From Chrysophaeum taylorii (Eukaryota > Sar > Pelagophyceae > Pelagomonadales > Pelagomonadaceae): 64,000 nucleotides of DNA. Within the stretch, counting starts at the first letter, position 1; every line of letters starts with the position of its first letter. Location of the stretch: NCBI GenBank assembly GCA_029834535.1, contig JAQMWT010000119.1:62001-126000 (forward strand). The letters run 5' to 3'. Below, piece by piece: positions 55,087-64,000 of this stretch. A model generated the notes under the pieces. The model did not search any database. It had not been told where the DNA came from and worked only from the letters and a program-made list of their open reading frames with translations. Made by a program: the position numbers and the translations under genes.

Positions 55087-56190
55087 ACTGTCCAAAAGCG
55101 AAGTCGAGTAAACAACATTGGCCTGGGCCAACTAGACCTTCCATCGAGTCGGTGCCACGGAACCAGTAGTGGCGGTCGCAGGGCTCAGTGCAGTCGACGG
55201 GTCCACGAAGATCCGATGGCCTCCTTGCAACAACGTGCTCCGCGAAGTCGGGGTCGAGTGACAGCTTGACGATGGCGTCAGGTTTGTCCTCCAATCCTCT
55301 TGCAACCACATCGCGCGACATCTCGACGCGAGCGGCAGTGATTGACTCGACGAAATTACCGCGCTTCAGGAGAACCTGCCGCACGCTACGGTACGGTAGC
55401 CGCAGTGCCCGTCGCCCACCTCGTTCTGCCGTCGGCGTGCGCATTCTGTCATTTGCTCGTCGTCGATAAGACTGCGCATCACGTCGTCGGCGAAATCTGC
55501 ATTGCGTACGATCCGAAACCAAGGGGGCCGTTCCGAAGCCGCGACGCCAAGCCCATCCCTGTGGTGCGACGGGCCCAACAAGAAGTCGACTACCGAGTTG
55601 CCCATTCGCACCGAACAGAGCGTCGTGTCGGCTTCCGCAGGACGGAGGACAATTCCTTGGGGCCAAGAGCGACCGCCATCAGCCGAAGAACGAGACATAA
55701 TTGTCCATCGGCGCAGGAGCTCACCCGGGATGACGCCTCCGCGATCGAGTGCTGTCGGTACAAACCCGACGCTGGAGCTTTCTGTACTCTTGCAGGTCGA
55801 AGCCGCCGAGTCCACACAAATTGCTTGGATTCACATCGGTCACGTCGACGTGGAGGTCAATCGGGTCGGGACTTCCAGGAGTTGGCCTGACCGGTTCTGC
55901 TTCTGACATCACCTCATTGTGTAAGTCGTCCTCGTCGTCTCGCACTCCACCGTTGTCCCTGACTGATTTGGCTCGTTTCCTCGCCGCGGCTGGAAGAAGG
56001 CCCTTCGAGCCTCTGCAGCGTCGCCTTTGCTTCAGCTACCCACTGCTCCTCCGCACGCTTGTCGCGTTCAATCTTTTCGTTGGTACGGCGCTTTTGCGGC
56101 TGAAGGTCCCTCCCCCGAAACATAGTTCGGTCAGTGGTCGGTCGATGTTGCTCGCTCGTCAAACGTCTTGAGCAGCACGCCGCAAAATTA
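55087..56190 (-). pseudogene. Decayed gene with OTU-like cysteine protease motif
   Basis: Minus-strand coding in at least three frames. A charged, coiled-coil N-terminus (NEKIERDKRAEEQWVAEA) is followed by IDLHVDVTDVNPSNLCG. Then comes VRNADFADDVMRSLIDD, leading into EVGDGHCGYRTVA, which matches the OTU catalytic block (DGxC; Cys near 55403). LLKRGNFVESITAARVEM follows, and CDRHYWF near 55168 could give the catalytic His. OTU domains occur in deubiquitinases and as passengers in Helitrons, MULEs and retroelements, so this may be another mobile-element gene. It is split by Helitron-like copy 6. Confidence 0.5.
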
Positions 56191-56698
56191 ATGCTGACGT
56201 GTGACGAGCTATTCTGGCCTCTCATTGGCTAGTGCTGACGCGTGTCGTCTCCTCGTCGTGCGCACACGCCTCCTTCCTCTTCTCCCGTCATCCTAACTTT
56301 CCCGCCTCTATTTTGGCGGTGCGCCCGCAATGCCTGTTCCGGCTCGCGGGTGCTGATGAGCTGCAGGTGTTAACAGTTTGTCCCTCCTCCATCTTTCCCT
56401 CACCCCGCTCTGTTCGAGCTTAACTCTATCTGACCTTCCACTCTCGTGAGGCTCCTTCCGCGCACGCCCTGCCCTTGACCTTTGAACTTACTCCCAAACC
56501 CCTGAACGCCCGTGCTCTTGATTGCTCCCGTTCGCACCCAGCCCCCTTGGCAGTCAGTCATCTTTAACCCCCCAAAGCAAACGAACGTCCTGCGTGTTCC
56601 TGGTCGAGATTCTGTATCTTACGGACTGCACGGGGAGGCCTACTGAAATTCAGGGGGTGTCTGGTGTCGGCGTGTAGTTCGCTGACTCCCGGCAAAAT

Positions 56699-56770
56699 GT
56701 GTGAATCATGGTGGGGGCTGATTTTGTACTGCGACTCGCAGTACAAAATCAGCCCCACCATGATTCACAC
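56699..56770. repeat. Near-perfect 36-bp-arm hairpin
   Basis: GTGTGAATCATGGTGGGG... on the left arm is complementary to ...CCCCACCATGATTCACAC on the right, with one unpaired G and almost no loop (centre near GCGACTCGC). It could be a foldback element or a terminal hairpin. Confidence 0.9.
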
Positions 56771-56935
56771 TGCGAGCGCTATGACGAGCTACAATTAATC
56801 TGAACGCTGATTGGTTCGTTTAGCTAGTCACATAAGCACAAGTCGATAGGGTAAGGGTTAAGGTAAGGTTAAAGGGCCGACCGCGTGGTTGAGATTGTGT
56901 AGCACTGAGTACGGGGACGTCGTAAGTAGTCTTGG

Positions 56936-57193
56936 TCATCGCCGATCCGCGGGGCAGACGAAGAGAGGATGGGTCCCGCCTTCAGGTCGTACGCATACTG
57001 CCTCCGGACGTATGTGCGACGAAATGTGACGTCCTGCTGGGCGCAACAGTGCGGCCTGGGTGGAGCTATACGTTTTTATATGGCTGAGGGCGGTGAGAGC
57101 ACAGCGCCCAGCCCAAGGCGATGGCGATCCCCCACTCACGGTAGTTGCGGCGAACTTGGGCCGCCTTGGCCTCGGTGAAGTTGGCGCGGCCAC
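56936..57193 (-). pseudogene. Diverged relic of the antisense RT C-terminus
   Basis: Minus-strand similarity to the last ~85 residues of the RT at 25283-25540 (for example ISSHIRPEAVCVRPEGG against SSHIRPAAACVRPKGG in a shifted frame). It is clearly older than the other three copies. Confidence 0.6.
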
Positions 57194-58138
57194 TTTCCAC
57201 GTCAGCGCTGCGACGCGCTCCGAGGAGACAGCACTCCGCTGGGTTGGTGGGCCCGCGCGACCACCGTTGCGTTGACGATTTTGACTGGCAGAGTCGCCGA
57301 CAAGCAGGCTAGACGCTCTGTGACGTGCTTACGCTCTCTGACTCACCTTCGCGCGCAGCCTCCGCCAGCACTCTCTCGCTGCATCTCGGCATCGACTAGT
57401 CCATAGCCTGCCACTTATCCCAGCCTCATCACACGCGAAGATCTGCACCGCAGCCCACCACTCGGCTATCTCATCACGCACGACCGGCAGACATCACCGT
57501 CACCTCGAAATGTCCGGCTCCAACGATGTCGCACCCAATCCCGCGGCCGACGCGACGCCGACCCGCTCGTGACATTCGCGGAATTCTCGCGCATCTGGCG
57601 CGCCGCCGACGACTTCAACGCCACCACTGACAGGACCGCCAACGCCCGCGCCTTTCGTCACTATTGTACCTGGCTTGGGAATCTTTTTCGCGGCGCTTTG
57701 TGCATCGTGCGCTTACCCGCCATTTCTTTCCCCTTCCATCCTCTGTCTTCCCTCTCCATCGGCATTCCACCACGTCCCCGGACGTCCCCGCGCCGCTGCG
57801 GGAGAGCAGGAGATCCCCGTGCGCTCCCCCGCCATCCCGGATTACAGACAGGAGCTCCACTTGGCTAGTGATCCACAGGACACTAGACAACGGCCCTCCC
57901 CAAATCACGCTAGTCAATCCTCTAAAGATTCTCGTGCGCATGAACAGACTCCAGACAGACTCGAGACCGACTCGAGACAGACGCGAGACAGACGCGAGAC
58001 AGACTCCGTCCCCTCATCCATCAGACAGACTCAAGTCAGACTCCAGACAGACAGCGATGTGGCGGCAACTCCCGCCTCCTACGGCTTACCCCTACTCTAG
58101 GGCCCCCCTTATCAGGGGCGCCCTACTCCGTTCTGATG

Positions 58139-58205
58139 ATGTCTTTAAATGTCGACTGCTAAGAGGGGGGGGTGTGTGTGGGGAGCATGAAGGATGTGGG
58201 TGGGT
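58139..58205 (+). repeat. 5'-block fragment of the Helitron-like family
   Basis: TTTAAATGTCGACTGCTAAG and the following G-rich block with GAGCATGAAGGATGTGGG are the same as after the microsatellite in the complete copies. The rest of the element is missing. Confidence 0.85.
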
Positions 58206-58516
58206 GATGATGTCAGTGTTCTCTATGACATCATCTTCCTTTTCCGCGACATGCGTCACCCTGATTTCTGTTTTTCGACATATCCTTGATCATAAAGCAA
58301 CAGCCGGTCCTCAAGTTGAGAGGACCAGGCACGGAAGTTGTTTGTGGTCGTGTGGCGGGAGAACGGCCATCCTCGTCCAGTGACCCCACCAAGGGCACGG
58401 ACGCGAGCGGCGAGCCAGGATTCGAAGGCACGCCAGGTAGCCCCTAAAATTCTCCTTACGCCACAGGTGGTGGAGGAATACGAGATTCGAGCGACTATAT
58501 CGGTCGCAGCGAACTA

Positions 58517-61353
58517 GTGCATCTTGCATTCTCTACACGGTCCGGACAAGCCGTGCGCGCCCTGATCAAGCGCGCCGACAAGGAATTCCAGAAGGACCAT
58601 TGCCGTGGGAAAGTCCCTTGGCCGGATACGTTAGTCGTCGGAAGTGACGACGCGCGATTCGGTGCTAACCGACGCGCAACCCGGGTACCGCTGCCGCAGG
58701 CGAGCGGAGTGAGATCGCAACTCACGGATAAGGCATTGATTGCCGGGCAGAGACGAATTCTGCCGCCCACCGGACTGATAGATTTGTCGGTGGAAGACGC
58801 ACGCAACGACGATATTACGCGTGTCGTGGACGATTAGAAGTTCCAGAGTCGAAGGAGCACGAGAACGACGATGACTCAATTATTTTGGACCCGCTCTGAT
58901 CTCGGCCGACTAGAACGAGCCAGAGCCGATATGGAAGACGATGATGCTGCCGTCGAGCAGCTACGATATGACGAACCGCCAAGCCGTCAGGATGAGACGA
59001 GCGAGGGGAACGATGACGATGATACTGATTATGATGATGAGGAAGAAGAGCTGAACTACTACGGCGATGAACTGCCGAGGGCGCCGCCGACGAGACAACC
59101 GGCCGCCCATCCAGAACGTGCGCGAGGTGATGAACCACCGAATGCTGCAAAGATTTACAAAGCCCAGTTACGCGAGATACGCCGAGAAAATAAGCGCGCA
59201 CAAGAAATCCTCACCCAGCTGATAGTAGAAGAGATACGGCGTGAATCGATACACCGGAATGAGATAAAAATAATGCAAGAGCAACTGCGTAGGGCCAACG
59301 CTCGAGCAGACGCCTTCCAAGATCAAGTAAGCTCGTTGACACGTGAAAGAGATGAATTGCGTACGCCGAGTCGCCCGAGGCGAGCGAGCAGTCTCGAGGG
59401 AGAATTCCGACCCTCGGAGGTACCGCCGCCCACGCGAACGCGAGCGAAAGTTAGGAAGCCGCGCGACAACGACGACGAGTCGTCCGAGATGACCGAAACG
59501 TCGTTATACTACGAGCAAGAGCAATCCAAGTCAAAGGAGCTCACCCAAACCAAAATCCCCACAGAATCGGAGAATCTGACCGAAACGTCGTTAAACTACG
59601 GGCCGAAGCCGACAACCGCTTCTATCCCGGCGTCACCGTTGGTGGCACGATAAAATTTGTCGTCAGCTGACACAACCCTCGGTTTTGACGACGCGCCGGA
59701 GTTATGTGTGAATCCGATTTACGAGCCCCGTGCAGCCGATGACGCCCAAAGTAAGGGACCCGCCGCTGCTACGCTCGATGCTATGAGTTTACCTCCGGAC
59801 ATTCAAGTGGATGGCACTTCGTCTCCACGATCGATCGACGATGCGTCGCAGAGGATTACCTCGAATGATAAGCGCGCACCTGAGTACACACCCATCGAAC
59901 GTCACGTGCCCTTTGGTGGCCATTTCTTGACAGATATGACGTCGGGGACGACGCCTTCTTCTTTTGCAGGCCCCCCCGACGAACCGATTACAGACGTTTT
60001 TGCAGACGTTAGTGCAGATGTTTTATTCCCTTTGACGATGGCATACGTTTCGTGTGCCGACATTTTTAGTGACAAGGGGATTGCCGATATTCTAAGCGAT
60101 GGAGTGGATGATAGGCCGAGTGAAACGGCCGAGAAAATGAATACGAAAGCGGAAGAGGTGAAGAATCTTATAACGCATGAACTGCCTTTGGAGCTCAGTG
60201 AAAGCCCTGGCGTATTACTCACGAACGAAGAGTTCAAAGATTTTCAGCCTGCATATGATGATGGCTACGCGATAATAAAAGATCCCGAACATACTATGAG
60301 GGATGAGTATAGCTGCCGCCCGGAATCGAATTTGGATGGGACGATCAGCATGGATAAGAGGAAGATGAGCGTACCGACGGTATGGATACGAGCTCACTGT
60401 TTCCTGAGGAAGAAACCGCCAGAGCGGAAAGAAGTGCGATTCCGACCCCGAGGCATGGATTTATTCGCCAACGGAGAGTTAATTTACGTTTGGTCGGAGT
60501 TTTGGCAAGAAGACGACGCATGTGTCGATGTTTCGATAGATGAGACGATTGAGACAGTTCGGATAGGCTTGGGAGCACCAGTCGCCTACAGGGACGATCC
60601 AGAGGTACTAGGACCTGCCGAACTGACGCCAGAGAGAGACAAAGATAACAAGAGCCCCAGTCGAAGTTCGCGCCGGCACAGACGACGCCGATCGCGCGAC
60701 GACGAATACGACGGAGGCCGACACCAATATAATTTGGGTTTTTTGAGCGCTACGCTCGCGTTTACGACCCCTTGCGGTCAACAGTTACCATTAGGAGTGA
60801 TGGTGTACCCGAACACGGACACCCGCCCCGACGACGCAGCCGACGCCCTTGCCGCGGCCGCATTCGAAGATCGTGCTCGCCCGCCGCCGGACGAGCCACC
60901 CAACGAAGTGCTGTCCGATCGTCGGTCTTTGGCACAGATTTATGAGCAGATGTCGAGCGATGAGCTCGAAGATTCGAGCGAGGAACTTGAAGCTCCACGA
61001 TACTGGGAAGGCGATTCAGATTTGGAAGATGAAGAAGCTACACCTTGTGAACCAGTGTCCGCGATAACGTTATTTGACGAGTCGTCCACGGACGACCCAC
61101 CGTTTATTTTTGACGAGGAAGCCTCGATGCCATCGGCTTATCTTTGGACCCTCCAGAGACGACCGTTGGCGACCGAACTGGCTGTGAGCCAGACATGGAT
61201 TTCTGCAGTGATAGCTCGTGCGCTCATTCGACGGACGAGACGATGACCATCGCGTGTAATGCAGACGACGATCTTACGATAGAGTTGACGTCGGGGACGA
61301 CGCCATCTTTTCCTGCGGACCCCCCCGAAACGGTTTCGGTTACTACGGATTGA
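58517..61353 (+). pseudogene. N-terminal (gag-position) part of a retroelement-like polyprotein
   Basis: One frame runs from about 58517 to 61246 with in-frame TAG (58835) and TAA (59651). It then shifts by one base near 61140 and meets a TGA at 61351. No ATG restarts it after the stops, so it was one ORF. Contents: a basic region, an acidic run, a coiled coil (REIRRENKRAQEILTQ, then EEIRRESIHRNEIKIM), repeated Thr/Ser/Glu-rich segments, and a globular part (WIRAHCFLRKKPPERKEV, ELIYVWSEFWQEDD). TSGTTPSSFAGPPDEP near 59940 and TSGTTPSFPADPPETV near 61290 are an internal repeat. GC content is lower than in host genes. No zinc knuckle is seen. Confidence 0.6.
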
Positions 61354-64000
61354 GCCACGTATACGCCGCCGGAAGAAAAGGATAGATTTAAGAAGACGAT
61401 TAGCAGCGTTCTCAAGTGGGACGAAGACGAGCCGACGTCGAACCTGCAGGATTGGTGGACGAAAACTCAGAATTTCTTGTTAAAGAAGCCACCAGAACAA
61501 CCGCTCAGCGACGGAGTCAAAGCCGCAGCCGACACGGAACCGATCGCCGATGATGATGAAGATCAACCGGCGACGAATGAATTCACAGATGCATTCTGGA
61601 ACGACGAAATGAATGATTTAAGGGAGGGGTCGTTTGCTTCCAAGAACTACGAAGACCAGGATCCCCTACCAGCGTTGATTCCCTCCGAGATTGTCTTGGA
61701 GGAAGAGCGGAAGCCGCCAGATAAAGAGGCTGACGCGAGCGTTATGGCGAAGACGCCAACAACAGATGATACGAAAGCTCAAGCCGCGGTATCGATTCCC
61801 AACCCCGGAGATGAGCGAGTCAGAGCCCGGTGTGCTCACACTTCGTTGACGCCGCGAGATGGCAAGACGATAGAAGATGATTTGGTTCCCCTCAGTTGTT
61901 TAGATACGGGTACTCTAACGTTTATAGCCTGTCATATCTACAGGAATCGTGACGGACCGAAATTCTCGACGACCATCGGTGTCGATGGAATGGCAGATGC
62001 TTCTTATATTTGCCGAGAAATGGTCAGAAAATTGGCCAAAGATCAGTTGATTTTCGCTGAAGGCGAACTTCCGATTAAGCGCAAGCTGTACGGATCAGGG
62101 TTGAATACGACGACGATCTATCGTTGGATCGCCATTCGGGTCGCCCTCGCCGACGACTTCGCTGCCCCCATTGTCGCTATTGTAGCCGATACGAACTATC
62201 TGTTCCTGTTGGAAGGGCGCGATATACGAGTTTTAGGCGCCATTGTGGACTATCCCCACGATCGGATCTGTTTTTATCGAACCCAAGTCGTCTACGGACG
62301 CAAGAAGATTAAAGTTAAGGATGAACGAGTCGATGCACCCATCGTGACCTTTCGATCTATTTACGATCGAGATCCGATAACCGTGCCGATTTACAATCAT
62401 CAACACGATGCCTTTCGGAAGAGTCTCGACCTAGTCAAGACTCGAGTTTACGCTCGTTTGAGCACGATTAAAGACCTCCGAAGCCCGCCGCCGGAACGAA
62501 CGGTAGCCTTGGCTACGCGGGGGCATGCCACGACCAAATTCTCCCCAGCTCCGGGAGAAGCCGCGCAGGAAGTAGTCGCTTACGCTGCGCGCACGCTTCA
62601 AATCGAGCCCGGTCGAACTTACAATCTACCGGTTATTTTGTCGAAGCCTATGGAAATGGGACAGGTTTTCGTCGCTACGTTTGCTGAGAACGAGCAGATG
62701 GGCGTTGTCGAAGGAATGTGTTCTTCTTGCGAAGAGCACGACCGATCCGCTGCTCGGGTGGCGGTTACTGCCACGGAAGAAGTGCCGACGGTCGTCACTC
62801 AAGGCGAAGTCCTTGCGATTGGAAGTATCGTTAGGTACGAAGACGAGTTGAACGTCTCTACGATCAACGAACTTATGAAAGAATGTGAAGAAGGATACGA
62901 CAAGGGGAACCTTCCTTTCACCGTTTCTGTCGCTAGTCACTTGACGCGATGCGACGCATCTCCCCCGCCGATGCTGCTGAGCACGGTGCAGAAGGACGCT
63001 ACGACCGCTATGGCGGACAAGTCCACCCTCAAACGACCTGAAGGCAGCGACGATTTCGCTCGAAGGTCAGAAGAAGATGAAAAGAAATGCCGCGAGATCA
63101 CCGAAGCGGAGATCGGCCGCCGATATGAAAAGGTTCAATGGCTTCCAATCGCTTATCGCAAGGTGGTGATGCTGTTCAGTGGAGCCGGAGGCAGTACTTT
63201 AGGTCTCCAACGAGCCCACGAAACGTGTGGGACGTCGTTTCGAGTCGTGCTAGCACTCGATGCGTCGGACACCGCCAACCAGATCCACCATAAGAATTTT
63301 CCGAACATTCCTGTGGTGCAGCACACACTGTGTGGTCGCTATGTTACAACCTTACGGTTGATCGAATCTTATTTACCCTACGCGGAATGGTCGTCGTCGA
63401 TGTGTATCGCGTCGCCACCCTGCGTACACTCCGCTCTGTGCAACTTGACCTCCAGAGATGTTGGGGAAGGAGTCACCGCTACCCACTGGACGATGAAATT
63501 ATGCAAGGTGGCTGGTTTCTTCATGTGGCTGATAGAGCAGGAGGCTTCGATTATTTCTTACGTTGCACGTTTGCACCCGTACGTATACGTCGTCAATTTT
63601 TACGACATAACTCCTAGTTTGATGAGCTGTCGCGTGCGATTGTTGGTTTCGAGCCATCCGCTCCATTTGCGCGCAGTTCCAAAGACTGGCAAGAATATGC
63701 AACAAGAGTTCGCCGCTGCGCTTGGCTACGCCGACGAACGACATTTACTTCAGATGAACAATTTAGGATCATCACGAGCCGCGACAGACGCAGCTTATAC
63801 TGTTACGCGTGTCCCGCTTCGCGTAGGACCGCACCGTTCCGATTACAGATCTCTGAATCTGGAAATGACTTCGGAGTTGCTGACGATGTCCCCTGATTTT
63901 GATTGGGCCGGCTTCTCCAGGACGACCTCGTTGAAACACTTGGCGTCCGTCGTGCCACCTGACACGATGGCCTTATTAGTGCTCGATCTGCACAGCTCTG
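61354..64000 (+). CDS. Retropepsin-like domain plus C5 cytosine DNA methyltransferase (continues beyond window)
   Basis: 882 codons open to the right edge, in the frame reached after the upstream shift; the TGA at 61351 precedes it. At ~61960-62290 the order SYICREMVRKL ... LLEGRDIRVLGAIVDYP resembles gypsy-type retropepsins (LLGRDfLxxxGAxIDy), although the active site reads VDGMADAS rather than a clear D-S/T-G. From ~63160 there are C5-methyltransferase motifs in order: I VVMLFSGAGGSTLGLQRA; II ALDASDTANQIHHKNFP; IV CIASPPCVHSALCNLTSRD with the catalytic PPC cysteine (codon at 63421); a VI-like VYVVNFYD where ENV is usual; VIII-like MSCRVRLLV. The enzyme would methylate cytosine in DNA. RT, RNase H and integrase are expected downstream but are not visible here. 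Confidence 0.75.

Larger units (their letters stand above)
56191..58516. other. Region of relics and short repeats without intact genes
   Basis: Contains the hairpin (56699-56770), an RT C-terminal relic (56936-57193), a protein-like stretch near 57569-57690 (FAEFSRIWRAADDFNA), tandem AGACAGACGCG-type repeats near 57940-58060, and a Helitron 5' fragment (58139-58205). No complete gene. Confidence 0.5.
58517..64000 (+). mobile_element. Methyltransferase-bearing retroelement-like unit (right end outside window)
   Basis: A gag-position polyprotein, retropepsin-like domain and C5-methyltransferase in one orientation, with composition unlike host genes, in a transposon-rich neighbourhood. Neither LTR nor primer-binding site could be recognised upstream of 58517, so classification as an LTR element (gypsy or copia) is an inference from the protease-like domain and order. 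Confidence 0.55.

Noticed and set aside
58835-61353. Programmed stop read-through or frameshifting in the DNMT element
   Set aside because: All three stop codons plus a frame change occur without a recognisable slippery site or structure, so decay of this copy is simpler; intact copies would be needed to argue otherwise.

Overview
The window looks like a nuclear contig of a GC-rich, intron-poor unicellular alga. A pelagophyte-like stramenopile is my guess; I could not test it. Evidence for a eukaryote: GT-AG introns, a GPI-mannosyltransferase, a nucleoporin, an mRNA capping enzyme, a FUN14 protein, LTR and non-LTR retroelements and Helitron-like DNA. A small protein with a signal-plus-transit-like N-terminus hints at a plastid. 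Introns are few and mostly 30-120 bp, and neighbouring genes are packed closely (stop-to-stop gaps of 24-28 bp; one start-to-start gap of 14 bp).

Host island 1 (1-18517) holds a PH-domain protein (-, runs off the left edge), an IQ/WW/LRR/TPR scaffold (+), an ARMC6-like protein (-), PIG-M rebuilt from three exons (-), an acyl-CoA-synthetase-like mini-protein rebuilt from eight exons with tiny introns (+), a FUN14 protein rebuilt from two exons (+), a multifunctional capping enzyme with an added FCP1-type HAD domain (+) and a stand-alone Nup96 (-). Between 8.2 and 12.9 kb lie stretches that look like decayed genes.

Mobile region 1 (19446-39493) is one Ty1/copia-like LTR retrotransposon with two 404-bp LTRs. 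It has been expanded to 20 kb by nested insertions: five Helitron-like copies, one complete TTAA-flanked foldback element and a fragment of another. The Helitron-like family has unusual ends (5' TAACTACTAATCGACAG, 3' CCTGCACTTG), a TTTG/TCTG microsatellite after the 5' end, a minisatellite before the 3' end, remnants of a Pif1-type helicase, and an antisense reverse transcriptase with a PD-DxK endonuclease domain. The insertions can be removed cleanly because the copia reading frame resumes across most of them. A tandem array of foldback-related units follows (40979-42095).

Host island 2 (42431-52640) holds a 2363-residue voltage-sensor plus leucine-rich-repeat membrane protein (-), an Obg GTPase rebuilt from two exons (+), a small probably plastid-targeted membrane protein (-) and an unknown 181-residue protein (+).

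Mobile region 2 (53218-64000) holds a decayed gene with an OTU-like protease motif split by a sixth Helitron-like copy, a 72-bp hairpin, retroelement relics and, at the right edge, a retroelement-like polyprotein. This runs from a coiled-coil acidic region through a retropepsin-like fold into a C5 cytosine DNA methyltransferase, and leaves the window still open. The methyltransferase-bearing element, the Helitron/RT family, the HAD-capping fusion and the voltage-sensor/LRR protein are the most unusual items.
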